From Agapetus fuscipes (lineage: Eukaryota > Arthropoda > Insecta > Trichoptera > Glossosomatidae): a DNA stretch of 64,000 nucleotides. Shown here piece by piece: positions 42,221-52,279 of this stretch (position 1 is its first letter; every line of letters starts with the position of its first letter). The stretch lies in assembly GCA_951799405.1 (NCBI GenBank), contig OX637359.1, positions 4,460,201 to 4,524,200 on the forward strand, given 5' to 3'. The position numbers and the translations under genes were made by a program. Under the pieces are notes generated by a model. That model worked only from the letters and a program-made list of their open reading frames with translations. It did not search any database and was not told where the DNA came from.

Positions 42221-42808
42221 TGGAGGGGCAAGGTGTAAATTTTGCCCCTCAGGGGGTATATAAATACAAAAAAACAACAAATGGAGAAACTGCAACGTAT
42301 TCTCCAATGCGAGATATGAAATACATAGATCTAGTGCCTATAGTATTTTCTCTCTCAAACAAAAGCCAACCTTCAGTAGGTGGCTTTCAATGTTGGACGA
42401 CTTTCCCGTACCAAAGAAGCGAAAATCAAAGGACCGCACTCACCTCAAATTGTGCTCTGCTTGTCCAAGATGATGCTCGTTCTCAGGATCCTGTGGTGCT
42501 GAGCTCTGTTCACAAACTGCCACACTTGCAAGTTATATGTAAAACAAACACACTCACTCACAGATTTTAACGGTAAATTTCAAATCGGTCGAGAGACATA
42601 TAAAAACGTGTCTACTTGCGAACACGACGGAAATGGAAGTCTTCAATTCTTGCTAATCTCACGTTGCTCAGATGTCAAAAAAGTTGATACCGACATCTTG
42701 CGATTTTTATCCGCACTTTTTTCAGGTTGTGAAAGACCAACATGAAATTCGCTTCTTAGACTAATTAATTAAAAAATAAAACAGATGACGCTCAATTGTG
42801 CGTTACCA
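42221..42808 (-). repeat. BEL/Pao 5' LTR
   Basis: 588 bp, nearly identical to 35529-36116. Contains promoter and transcript start for the polyprotein by family rule. GGGGGTATATAAATAC at 42251-42266 is a TATA-like stretch but lies in plus orientation. Confidence 0.95.
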
Positions 42809-42985
42809 ATGTCCTTCGGCGTTCCTGAGATCTTCTCCCCTCAATCTTAGCCTGGATGATAGTATGAAGGAGACGGTATTTCTCATTTCTCAAAAACGTG
42901 ACCGAAGTACATCAGTTTTCTCTGCTTAATAGTTGGCAGAAGCTCCTTTGTAGTACGCACATGTTGTTTTTAAGAAATTAATAAA
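42809..42985 (-). pseudogene. LINE ORF2 C-terminus, right part
   Basis: The minus strand reads TIKQRKLMYFGHV, then KYRLLHTIIQAKIEGRRSQE and RRRT with a frameshift. This is the 'RKL-Y-GHV-R ... KIEGRR--GRRR-SWLKNLR-W' end of a LINE ORF2. Its continuation is at 35405-35528. Confidence 0.65.
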
Positions 42986-43179
42986 TGAAGGCAAAACAAA
43001 AATCTCATCTTTCAGCTATGGAATGAAAGTTATACGTTTGCGAAATCATTTTTTATGTTTTTTTTGTTCGTAGGTTTGCATTATTCGGAGGCGCGGGGCA
43101 TCCATCTTTCGCTTTCCGCCAGTCATGCTATTCGCGCAAGCCTGATGGAATCATATTTTATTGAGCTGCCTCCGAAATT
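42986..43179. other. Unassigned DNA
   Basis: Nothing recognised. Confidence 0.3.
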
Positions 43180-43700
43180 CGCAACGTTTCATCGGAGTTT
43201 CAAAAAAATTATCTATGATTTTTTTTTCCTCTCACTAGAGGTGCTCTTTCATTTTCTATACATTTTTATGGTAGATAAATTGCTCCATTTTTTATTCTTC
43301 AGTTTGAATACTGTCTCAGAACTATTCAACTTTACGTTTGCGTTTTCAAAAAAAAGTTGAATAACTGAAACGTTCACTAGAGGTGTTGTCATACTTTCCA
43401 TACATTTTTTTGTTAAATTTAAATGTTGATTTGAAGCGTGATACCCACTTGAGGTACTCCCAGAAAATTGAACAACTTTAACTGAGAGTTTTTAAAAAAT
43501 CTATGAAAACTGTAACCTAGCGGTGCTTTTACAGTTTGCATATATTTTCGGTTGTTTTGAAACGTAACGTTCCATACTTCGGTTCTGCTTTGAAATAATA
43601 CAATTTTACGTTTATACTCAATAGTAGAGTTTCAAAACATCTGTGAAAACTAAGACTCTCTCTGAGAGGCGCTGTTTTAGTTTCCATTATTTTTTTGCTA
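43180..43700 (+). repeat. Degenerate tandem repeat, about 143-bp period
   Basis: A core like CTAGAGGTGCTNTT...CCATACATTTTTTTG recurs at 43234, 43376, 43516 and 43662. TTCAA-ACT-GAAAACT-like blocks lie between. A single further unit may lie at about 44820. Confidence 0.5.
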
Positions 43701-43907
43701 TTATTTGAGCTCAAACGGAAAGATTTATACTGCCTCGGAATTATATCTGTGGAAATAGTAAATCATTCTCTCTCACGTTATTTGCAAATAATTCAGATTT
43801 TTTTTTTGCTTTTTTCACATCAGTTTTATGAAGATTTACTAGGTGAAAATTTGTTGTACCTTGCATCTTAAAAAAAGGTTGAAAATGTGAAAAAATCTAC
43901 TTACTTT
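43701..43907. other. Unassigned AT-rich DNA
   Basis: Nothing recognised. Confidence 0.3.
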
Positions 43908-44076
43908 CACTTTCTTCGGCTCATAAGCCTTGAAGGCTCAGGGCCTCCCGCACCACAATCCTCCAGGACTCTCTGTCTTGTGCTGCTTCCCTCCATGGTC
44001 CCCTCACTCCCGGAACTCGGCGTCGGCTTCAACGTTGTCTGCCCACCGCATCCTGGGACGTCCGAGTGGTCTACTT
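43908..44076 (-). pseudogene. LINE-3 RT C-terminal fragment
   Basis: The minus strand matches the end of LINE-3 at 57170-57322: ACGTCCCAGGATGCGGTGGG, GGGAAGCAGCACAAGACAGA, GGTGCGGGAGGCCCTGAGCC. A frameshift separates the two halves. Confidence 0.7.
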
Positions 44077-44287
44077 TTTCTAAAACAAGCATATCTAAGA
44101 CGCGTCCCGCCAAGAGCCTTTTTTCTTATACTTTCCGGCTTTTAAATGTTGAAACTCACTTTTAAGATTGAGTGCGTTTCTATCCAATACATTATTTCCT
44201 TATACTTGACCTAGAGGTATACTGACTAAGAGGGTCTTGTTTTGTCGCGTCGTCGCTTTTATATTTCACGGGAAGGCCTTCCGTCAC

Positions 44288-44431
44288 TTCGGGAGCTGGG
44301 AAGCCCCCACTTCAACTGAAGTGGTTGGCGTAGCACTGTTCCTCTTACCTGTAAAAATAATTAGGATCCACTCGCCACATGCGACTAATTCGGTGAAAGC
44401 TCGGCAAGTAGTTACATTAAATATGTAGCTT
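44288..44431 (+). mobile_element. SINE-B 3' half
   Basis: TCGGGAGCTGGGAAGCCCCC to TTACATTAAATATGTAGCTT. The CCCCTTCGGGG hairpin is degraded. Confidence 0.7.
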
Positions 44432-44898
44432 CCTTTTTTATTATTTTAAGAACTCTATAGTTTTTATGTATTGTGTATTTGTCAGTTGTTATCTTGAAAA
44501 TAGTGTTTCAACACTCCGAAAGCACTCGAGATATGAAAACTCAATTCATGAAGAAAAAACTTGTTTCTATTTTTGCTTTATAAAAATCTAAGAAGAATGT
44601 AGATGTTTATTCAATTTCTTTTACCATAGAGTACTTACAATATTGGCTCTCAAAAAACTACTTAGCACAATGATTATTTCCTGTTTTATTTTTCCCATTT
44701 CCTCTCATTCATTCATCCGTTCACATCCTCTTTTTCACTTTATTTTCAACACTGCCTCAAGCTTAAATTTTTATTTTAAAACTCAACCAATTCGTTTATC
44801 AAAGAATCTATCGAAACTGAAATAGCGTCTCTTGTGGGCGCTTAGTTTTTATACATTTTTTGTTAAAACACTACTGTTGATTTTAAATGTGGTGACAG
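44432..44898. other. Unassigned AT-rich DNA
   Basis: One diverged unit of the 43.2-kb repeat at about 44745-44880. Otherwise nothing recognised. Confidence 0.35.
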
Positions 44899-45001
44899 GT
44901 TAGAACAGCACAGTGACAAAACAACACATGACATAACGTCACATGACAAAACGTCACATGAAAGTACATCTGAATGACTGTATATTACACGGCAAAACAG
45001 A

Positions 45002-45352
45002 TTTTTTTTTTTTTCTTTTTTAAGAAATCCTGTGCGGGAGACTCCCTAGATTCTAAAGAATCTAGGGGTCTATGAGACTTGTTGTAGTGCCGCAGAGGGG
45101 TACGAGCTTGGTCGTCGCTACAAAGCGCCAATACTCAAGCAAGACCCTAGTTGCTGTAAGGCTGGATGGACCTTTGGTGACCGGTCATTGGTAAAGGTTT
45201 TATGAATTTTTCAACCCAGCGAAGAGCACATTCGAAATATAAATGGTATATTTTTGTGCTCCACCGGGATCCGAATCCACAACCTTCCATTTACGAGTCC
45301 GAAGTGTTGCCACTACGGACTACGGACCGGTCCAAGATGCCAACGACACGCG
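45002..45352 (-). mobile_element. SINE-A with module 2 and a 5S rRNA end
   Basis: Minus strand: CGCGTGTCGTTGGCAT (5S rRNA 3' end, 45337-45352), CTT, GGACCGGTCCGTAGTCCGTA head, body, and module 2 with an 11-bp hairpin (CCCTAGATTCT and complement) and a poly(A) end. The 5S-to-tRNA join is the same as at 59446-59460. Confidence 0.85.
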
Positions 45353-45437
45353 TTGTGACGTTTGACAAAAACGACAAAACAAAATGACAAAACAACACAA
45401 AGACAAACATTACATGAACATTGAACATACCATCATA

Positions 45438-45772
45438 TCGATAGCTCAGTGTGTAGAGTACTTGCATTCCATGCCGTGAACCTGGGTTCAAATCCCACCC
45501 AGGGTGTCAGTTATGATTTCCCGTTTCGGTGTTTATTTCAAATCCCAAAATAAAATACCGGCAAGGCTTACTCAGCCTGTACAATAAATGAGTACCAGCC
45601 CCTCGGGAGCTGAAAAACCCCCACTTCAACTTAAGTGGTTGGCGTAAGGCCGCTCCCTGCCCCCTTACCTGTAAAATAAATAGGTTCCACTCTCCAAATG
45701 CGAAAACCTTCGGGGATAACGCGGCAAGAAGTTACCTACACTATATGTATGTGTAGCTTAGTTGCGTTGCGT
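45438..45772 (+). mobile_element. SINE-B, full length
   Basis: Head ATATCGATAGCTCAGTGTGT, box B GGGTTCAAATCCC, TTTCCCGTTTCGGTGTTTAT spacer, body, ACCTTCGGGGAT hairpin remnant, end TTAGTTGCGTTGCG. Confidence 0.9.
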
Positions 45773-46207
45773 ACCATAAAAGGTACCTGTAAAAAACATC
45801 ACATGACAAAACAACACAAAATATATTAATGTACCCAAAGTTTGAGCATGTGTTCCATGCTCTTACAGGTATGTTACTTTTTCCATTTTAGGTATTTTCT
45901 ATTATGTAGTATTTTAATTGATTTTATATATTGTTTATTTGAAATAAATTAATAATACATTTTTTTCCAAATCTATAACCTTGTTGATTAAATTGTTGTT
46001 ACGCTATATCACACCAAAAAGAGAATAAGCTCTTGTGTGTGGTGATGTTTTTTCATAAGCCGTTTATGTTACGTGTTATTTTGTCATGCGATGTTTGTCA
46101 TGGTTATACACTTTCCTGTTATGTTTGGTCATTTTGTTGTTTCATCATACGATGTATTGTCGTTGTGATGTTATGTCATCTGCCGTTTTGCCACTGTGCT
46201 CTTCTAA

Positions 46208-46671
46208 CATGGAACCGTTTAAATGTATGCCTTTATAGTTGACGTATAACAAGCATCGAGGTGACATACGTACATGTAAAGTGCACTCACTAAATAGTGC
46301 CCCTTCATACTCGACATCCAAAGTGTTTTGCACTCTTTTTTTCTGTCGAGTGCCCTCTCGCTGCAGGTTCTACTTTTAGCTTGAAAACCCTTCAGAGTTT
46401 TATTTTTCGTTTTTTGTACAACTGAAAGTACTTTCAACACTGCAGTGTTTTAAGGAAAAGTGGCAATAGTTAATGTTATTTTGAGGTGGATATTTTATTA
46501 GATTCATTATACTCACCACGCATAAGAGATTTAAGTCTCTTTTTGGTGAAATAAGTGTAAAAACCATGAATCTACCATGTATTAGAGTTGAGAAATTAAT
46601 TGAATAGAAAATTGTACAAATGTAAATAAAAAATGCACTGTATTTTTTACACTTTATTTTCATAAATTATG
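46208..46671. other. Unassigned DNA
   Basis: No gene or shared repeat recognised. Confidence 0.35.
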
Positions 46672-46916
46672 ATTCTTGACTCATATGTTGGTATGAGGCT
46701 GACCACCCATACTGTAAAAAAATTATTCACTTGGCCAATGTCACCTCTGTTTCAGGAAAGTTCGATAAGAGTTGCAAGGCTTATGTTCATTTGAATTGGG
46801 CTTTATATTGTAAGTTAACATGCGGCATGTTTAAGCGTGAACTTATGCGTGTCTGCTAGTGGGAATTCATTTAATATAAATCTTAATTGTAGTATATCTT
46901 TGCAACTTAGATTATT
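46672..46916 (+). mobile_element. RTE-1 tail
   Basis: GATTCTTGACTCATATGTTG to ATCTTTGCAACTTAGATTAT. Complete but without a terminal repeat. Confidence 0.85.
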
Positions 46917-47049
46917 GATGAAGATAGAATATGGAACCGAACTGCTCACAATGCTTAGCTTGAATAAAATGAAATACGAGATTTTGGTGCCTTATTTATT
47001 ACGCAGGAGTTATTTGGGTCAAACCAGAAGAAGGTCTTCATATTAATAC

Positions 47050-47356
47050 ACATATAATGTAACTTCTTGCCGTGTTATTCCCGAAGGGGTCGCATGTGGC
47101 GAGTTGGACCTTTTTATTTTTACAGGTGAGGGGGCCGGCCTTACGCCAACCACTTCAGTTGAAGTGGGGGTTTCCCAGCTTCCGAGAGGGCTTGTGCTCA
47201 TTTCTTGTGAAGGCTGAGTAAACCTTGCCGGTATTTTATTTTGGGATTTGAAATAAGCACCGAAACGGGAAATCATTTCTGACACCCTCGGTGGGATTCG
47301 AACCCGAGCTCACGGCATGTAATGCAAGCTCTCTACCAACTGAGCTATCGACCGGA
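47050..47356 (-). mobile_element. SINE-B, full length
   Basis: Intact head and box B (GGGTTCGAATCCCACC on the minus strand). It ends a few bases short at ACTTCTTGCC. One of the best preserved copies. Confidence 0.9.
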
Positions 47357-47659
47357 CACGAATGAAATATTTTGGTACTTAGTGTTTTATATTATTTTTA
47401 TACACAGGAGCTATTTGGGTCAAACCAGAATAGGGTCACAACGTTAATTATGAATTAAAGGAACTGGAGATTTTGTGCCATGTACTTACTGATAAAATTT
47501 ATTGTCAATGGCTTCCCCGTGAATAGGCCGAAACGAAGAAAATGTCAATATAAATTAATTATTTTTTTGTTTATGTATTTCACGATTTTTGTAAAGGTAT
47601 TTTTGAGGATTCATACCGTTATTGAAAAAAAAAGTTTGTTTTGCACAAACAAAAAGAAA

Positions 47660-48041
47660 AAAAGAACTTGTATGAAAAATGATTCTAAATGCTTGATGAG
47701 AATGATTCTAAATCAGAAGTATGATACTAAAATTTCAGATATGTTGGTTAGCTTAGAGTGGTTGAATGTGGAGGAGTATCTTAAGTTGAATGCATTTATG
47801 TTTATATATAGATTAGAAAATAAGTTATTGCCTGTTTATTTGGATAAATTCATAATTAGAAATAAGGATGTAGAAAAATGATTTAAGAAAGATAAAAGTA
47901 AGAACGGTGAAATATGACAGAGGAGTTGTGCACATAGGATTTGATGAATATAATAAAGTACCAGCGGAAATCAAGCAAACTAGTGACGTAATTAAATTTA
48001 AAGAGAAAGCTGTCAGGTTCCTACTTGCACAGCGCCTCTGA
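47660..48041 (+). pseudogene. CR1/Jockey-like LINE C-terminus with stops
   Basis: ILNQKYDTKISDMLVSLEWL, then NVEEYLKLNAFMFIYRLENK and LLPVYLDKFIIRN. After a stop at about 47879, the third-frame YNKVPAEIKQTSDVIKFKEK and AVRFLLAQRL end at 48041. An A-run at 48106-48118 may be its poly(A). The conserved 'L-WL-V-eyL-lN-f-fIYk--n-LLP-YL' pattern supports a LINE. Confidence 0.6.
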
Positions 48042-48117
48042 CATAACTGTTTTTGTTTTGACTTGATATGTAATGGTTTAAATTAGCATTATTTTGCTAC
48101 AATAATAAAAAAAAAAA

Positions 48118-48485
48118 AAGGTTATGACTGGATGAAATGAAAAAAAGTACGTAGGGACCGAAAATAATGGCGGTTGATTTTTTTTTACTTTTTCCTTTTT
48201 TCTTTTTAGATATATAATATGTGTATAGATTTGCAGTAAGTTACTGTATTTTCTAATTTTTAATATTGTATAACTTTGGTTCCTTGACTTGTAGGTTTGT
48301 ATGAGGCTGACTACACATACTGTAAAAATATATTTCAGTTTGACAAGGTCACCCCTGTTTCAGAGAAAGTCAGCAAGAGTTTAAGGGATTATGTTCATTT
48401 GAGGTTTGGTTTTAATTTGTAAGCGCGAACTTACACAAAACACATGTCTGTTTCTGGGCATGCATTTGATATGAGTTTTGAATCC
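48118..48485 (+). mobile_element. RTE-1 copy, degraded RT end plus tail
   Basis: AAGGTTATGACTGGATGAAA and GGGACCGAAAATAATGGCGG are eroded RT codons. The tail runs from TTGGTTCCTTGACTTGTAGG to GCATTTGATATGAGTTTTGA. Confidence 0.75.
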
Positions 48486-48532
48486 TTTATTATATTACCC
48501 TTTTATTATTTACCCTATTATATTACCCTATA

Positions 48533-49377
48533 GATTGGCGGTACGCAGTGGCATACTTTTACCCACCTTGATGTATGGAAGCGAGGCCTGGACGGTGAAT
48601 GAAAGTGAAATTAGTAAAGTCCATACTGTTGAAATGGACTTTCTAAGAAGTATGATTGGGAAAAAACGGAGTGACAGGGTGAGGAATGATTTTGTAAGAA
48701 AAGAATGTGGTGCAAAAGAAAGTGTGAAAGTGAAGATTAAAAGAAGTTTGTTAAGATGGTTTGGGCATATGGAGAGAATGAATGAGGAAAGACTGACGAA
48801 GAAAGTATATGTTGGTAGAATAGATGGATGTCGTGGTAGAGGAAGACCGAGAAAGGTATGGATGGACCAAATATCCGAAATTGCGAATGAATGGAATATC
48901 CAGAGTCATAATAAAAGAAGAGCTTGTATGAAGAAGGTTATGACTCTGGAGGAAATGAAAGAAGTATGCAAGGATAGAAAGAAATGGCGGTTGATCTGTG
49001 ATGTTGGCGGCTAGGGTTTGTTAAAGTGAATTTGGTTTTATGATTTAGTTTTTTATGTCCATGTATATATTGTTATTTTTATTCTTTGATTTTAAAAAAT
49101 GTAATTTGTCATGTATGTTCCTTGACTTATAGGTTGTTATGCGGCTGACCACCCATAATATAAAAATTGGTTCACTTTGCCAATGTCACCCCTGTTTCAG
49201 GGAAGGACGGCAAGAGTTGCAAGGCTTATGTTCATTTGAGATTGGGTTTTTATATTGTAGGTCCACATGCGGCATGTGTTAGCGCGAAATTATACATATC
49301 TGCTTGTGGGAATGCATTTAGTATAAATCTTAAATGATATATATCTTTGCAGCTTAGATTAGATTAGATTAGATTAG
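48533..49377 (+). mobile_element. RTE-1 LINE, longest copy
   Basis: RT C-terminus, stop at 49012-49014, 3' UTR, and terminal TTAGATTAGATTAGATTAG. It shows that the abundant 250-bp repeat of this window is the 3' end of this LINE. 5' truncated. Confidence 0.9.
48535..49014 (+). CDS. RTE-1 reverse transcriptase C-terminus, partial
   Basis: An open frame of about 160 codons without stops: LPTLMYGSEAWTVNESEISK, EMDFLRSMIGKKRSDRVRND, RWFGHMERMNEERLTKKVYV, GCRGRGRPRKVWMDQI, NKRRACMKKVMTLEEMKEVC and KDRKKWRLICDVGG. This covers the thumb and the distal domain. The polymerase motifs (the xADD box) lie upstream and are lost. The encoded part cannot act alone, but its intact frame points to recent copying. 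RTE membership is inferred from similarity of layout to arthropod RTE-like ORFs. Confidence 0.75.
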   Translation: MAVRSGILLPTLMYGSEAWTVNESEISKVHTVEMDFLRSMIGKKRSDRVRNDFVRKECGAKESVKVKIKRSLLRWFGHMERMNEERLTKKVYVGRIDGCRGRGRPRKVWMDQISEIANEWNIQSHNKRRACMKKVMTLEEMKEVCKDRKKWRLICDVGG

Positions 49378-49675
49378 ATCGTCGTCGTCATTCGTCGTCG
49401 AGTTTCGATTTTCAAAATCAATGCCATCACAGCAGATGAAACACATTCATGCTCTATAGCAAATTAATTTTTGTATATATGCTGCAATGCGGCGAGCTTA
49501 CGCGTGTGTGTTTAGAAATCTATGAAAACTTTTAGGAATTAATCTGTTTGTTCATACTAAAAATGTATGGAACAATATTGACATCTAGCGGCAAAACGTA
49601 AAAGTTTTTTTTACATTTTCTTTTATTTCATGCAAATTAAAAATAAAAAAAAAGCCAAATAAAAATGGATTTCAA
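49378..49675. other. Unassigned DNA
   Basis: Nothing recognised apart from a GTCGTCGTCATTCGTCGTCG stretch at 49380-49400. Confidence 0.3.
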
Positions 49676-49757
49676 TCTGTAATCTAAGTTGCAAACATAT
49701 ATAACATTTGAGATTCATATTACATGCATTCTTACGAGCAGACATGTATAAGTTCTA
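49676..49757 (-). mobile_element. RTE-1 tail fragment
   Basis: 3' part only, ending at GACATGTATAAGTT where the next copy begins. Confidence 0.75.
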
Positions 49758-51567
49758 ATCTAATCTAATCTAAGCTGCAAAGATATATATCATTTAAGAT
49801 TTATATTAAATGCATTCCCACAAGCAGATATGTATAAGTTCCCGCTTACATATGCTGCATGTGTACTTACAACATAACAGCCCATTCCAAATGAACATAA
49901 GCCCTGCAACTCTTGCCAACCTTCCCTGAAACAAAGGTGAATTTGCAAAGTAAACCATTTTTTAAAGTATGGGTGGTCAGCCTCATACCAACCTATAAGT
50001 CAAGAAAATTATTTTGTGTATTTCTTTACATAATCTAAGTTGCAAAGATACATACCATTTAAGATTCATATTAAATGCATTCCCACACGCAGACAGGTAC
50101 AATTAGTTCACGCTTACAAATGCCCAATGTGGACTTGCAAAATAAAAAAACTAATCTCAAATGAACATAAGCCCTGCAACTTTTGCCGACTTTTCCTCAA
50201 ACAGAGATACAATTTGCATGGTAAACCATTGCTTACAGTATGGGTGGTCAGCCACATACTAACCTTTTAGTCAAGGAAATTATTTTGTTTAGTTCTATAA
50301 TCTAAGTTGCAAAGATACATACCATTTGAGATTCATATTAAATGCATTCCCACAAGCAGACAGGTACAAGTTCACGCTTACAAATGCCCAATGTGGACTT
50401 GCAAAATAAAAAAAACTAATCTCAAATGAACATAAGCCCTGCAACTCTTGCCGACTTTTCCTCAAACAGAGATAAAATTTGCATTGTGAACCATTGCTTA
50501 CAGTATGGGTGGTCAGCCACATACTAACCTTTTAGTCAAGGAAATTATTTTGTTTAGTTCATTAATCTAAGTTGCAAAGATACATACCATTTGAGATTCA
50601 TATTAAATGCATTCCCACAAGCAGACAGGTATAAGTTCGCGCTTACAAATGCCCCATGTGGACTTATAAAATAAAAAACTAATCTCAAATGAACATAAGC
50701 CCTGCAACTCTTGCCGACTTTTCCTCAAACAGAGATAAAATTTGCATTGTGAACCATTGCTTACAGTATGGGTGGTCAGCCACATACTAACCTTTTAGTC
50801 AAGGAAATTATTTTGTTTAGTTCTTTAATCTAAGTTGCAAAGATACATACCATTTGAGATTCATATTAAATGCATTCCCACAAGCAGATAGGTATAAGTT
50901 CGCGCTTACAAATGCCCCATGTGGACTTATAAAATAAAAAACTAATCTCAAATGAACATAAGCCCTGCAACTCTTGCCGACTTTTCCTCAAACAGAGATA
51001 AAATTTTCATTGTAAACCATTCTTACAGTATGGGTGGTCAGCCACATACTAACCTTTTAGTCAAGGAAATTATTTTGATTAGTTCTATAATCTAAGTTGC
51101 AAAGATACATACCATTTGAGATTCATATTAAATGCATTCCCACAAGCAGACAGGTACAAGTTCACGCTTACAAATGCCCAATGTGGACTTGCAAAATAAA
51201 AAAAACTAATCTCAAATGAACATAAGCCCTGCAACTCTTGCCGACTTTTCCTCAAACAGAGATAAAATTTTCATGGTAAACCATTCTTACAGTATGGGTG
51301 GTCAGCCACATACTAACCTATAAGTCAAGGAAATTATTTTGTTAAGTTCTATAATCTAAGTTGCAAAGATACATAGCAATCGAGATTCATATTAAATGCA
51401 TTCCCACAAGCAGACATTTATAAGTTCGCGCTTACACATAATGCATGTTGACTTACAACATAAAAACCCAATCTCAAATTAATATAAGCCCTGCAACTCT
51501 TGCCAATCTTCCCTGAAACACAGCTGAAATCTTCAAAGTGAACCATTTTTTAAACTATGGGTGGTCG
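49757..51567 (-). repeat. Tandem array of RTE-1 tails, about 264-bp period
   Basis: Unit starts at 49757, 50031, 50298, 50563, 50826, 51088 and 51352, so unit lengths are 274, 267, 265, 263, 262 and 264 bp. The last unit stops at 51567. Each unit is a whole RTE-1 UTR on the minus strand. Units 50298 and 51088 are most alike, as are 50563 and 50826. The central units share a variant (TTTTCCTCAAACAGAGATA) not seen elsewhere in the window. Confidence 0.9.
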
Positions 51568-51703
51568 ATTTTCTTTTACAAAGGCTGCATGTTTTTATTT
51601 TACATGTTTTCCGAATTTTAACGCGAGGAAACTATGCGCAATATACACATTCACCAAATGTTAAGGGGTTGGGCTGCGTAGCAGCCAGGGGCAACGCCCC
51701 TAG
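51568..51703 (+). mobile_element. Helitron-like 3' end
   Basis: GGCTGCGTAGCAGCC (51672-51686) and GGGGCAACGCCCC (51688-51700) form two hairpins. The second leads directly into CTAG (51700-51703) and a T. A hairpin before a terminal CTRR is the known Helitron 3' signature. The left end (TC) is not certain; 51567-51568 is possible. Confidence 0.5.
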
Positions 51704-51744
51704 TGTTTATATATGCACTTTGCAAGAAAGATTATTATTACATC

Positions 51745-51895
51745 GTCATCCCTGTTTCATTTGAGATTGGGGTTTTATGTTGCAAGCATCGATATCTAAG
51801 TATTATACCTAAAAAATACTACCTTCATGGATGTGAGTCCACATTCGGCGTGTGTAAGCTTTAACTTATACGTGTCTTCTTATAGGAATGCATGT
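51745..51895 (+). mobile_element. RTE-1 tail fragment with 50-bp insert
   Basis: CATCCCTGTTTCATTTGAGA, then CCACATTCGGCGTGTGTAAG and CTTATACGTGTCTTCTTATA. About 50 bp at 51788-51835 is foreign. Confidence 0.55.
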
Positions 51896-51900
51896 TTATT

Positions 51901-52194
51901 AATAATTAATATAAGATGATTTGTGTGATGAGCGCTGTTTTTGTGTGAATCACACCCCAAACTGCAAGTTTAGTCGTCGCCGTAGAAAGCGCCAATTCTC
52001 AAACAAGACCCAATTTCTGTAAAGCTGGATGAAACTTTAGTGACCGGTCTTCAGAAAAAGGATAAGAATTTTTCACCCAGCAAAGAGCGTATTTGAAAAT
52101 AAAATGCACATTTTTCCTGTACTACGCTGGGATTCGAACCCATAATCCTCCATTTACGAGTTAGACGTGTTAACTACTAGACTACGGACCTGTC
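51901..52194 (-). mobile_element. SINE-A with module 1
   Basis: Box B complement GGGATTCGAACCC, box A region CTACTAGACTACGGACC, body, and module-1 end GATGAGCGCTGTTTTTGTGT. Confidence 0.85.
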
Positions 52195-52204
52195 AAATGT
52201 TATA

Positions 52205-52279
52205 GGACTATTAAATGTATTGTATCTTTGCAACTAAGATTAAAGAATAAAAAAAATATATAATGTTACACATTTATGT
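52205..52279 (+). mobile_element. RTE-1 3' end scrap
   Basis: TTGTATCTTTGCAACTAAGA and TTAAAGAATAAA only. Confidence 0.45.

Larger units (their letters stand above)
35529..42808 (-). mobile_element. Complete BEL/Pao LTR retrotransposon
   Basis: 7280 bp, with two 588-bp LTRs, a primer-binding-site candidate, one uninterrupted 1730-codon polyprotein gene and a purine-rich tract. A 5-bp ATGTC duplication flanks it. It reads right to left. The domain order gag, protease, RT, RNase H, integrase places it in BEL/Pao. No envelope-like gene fits in the 347 bp between the stop and the 3' LTR. It sits inside an older LINE ORF2 remnant. Confidence 0.95.
44899..46207. mobile_element. TIR element M10 with 15-bp subterminal repeats
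   Basis: TIRs GTTAGAASAGCACAGTG at both ends, continuing as RCAAAAC. Behind the left TIR the unit TGACAWAACRWCACA repeats three times without gap (44914-44958) and again near 45385 and 45797. Diverged inverted copies fill 46040-46190. Two SINEs (45002-45352, 45438-45772) were inserted later. Without them the element is about 620 bp. No transposase seen; a TA duplication is possible but unproven. Confidence 0.6.

Noticed and set aside
44909..44915. V(D)J/Transib recombination signal
   Set aside because: CACAGTG matches the heptamer, but no nonamer lies at 12 or 23 bp and the TIR extends outside the heptamer.
47280..47356. Functional tRNA gene (also at 26090-26150, 45438-45510, 29229-29305)
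   Set aside because: A and B boxes are good, but the acceptor arms do not pair and the same SINE body always follows. These are SINE heads.
49757..51567. CRISPR-like array
   Set aside because: Units are 262-274 bp without short unique spacers, and each is a LINE 3' UTR.
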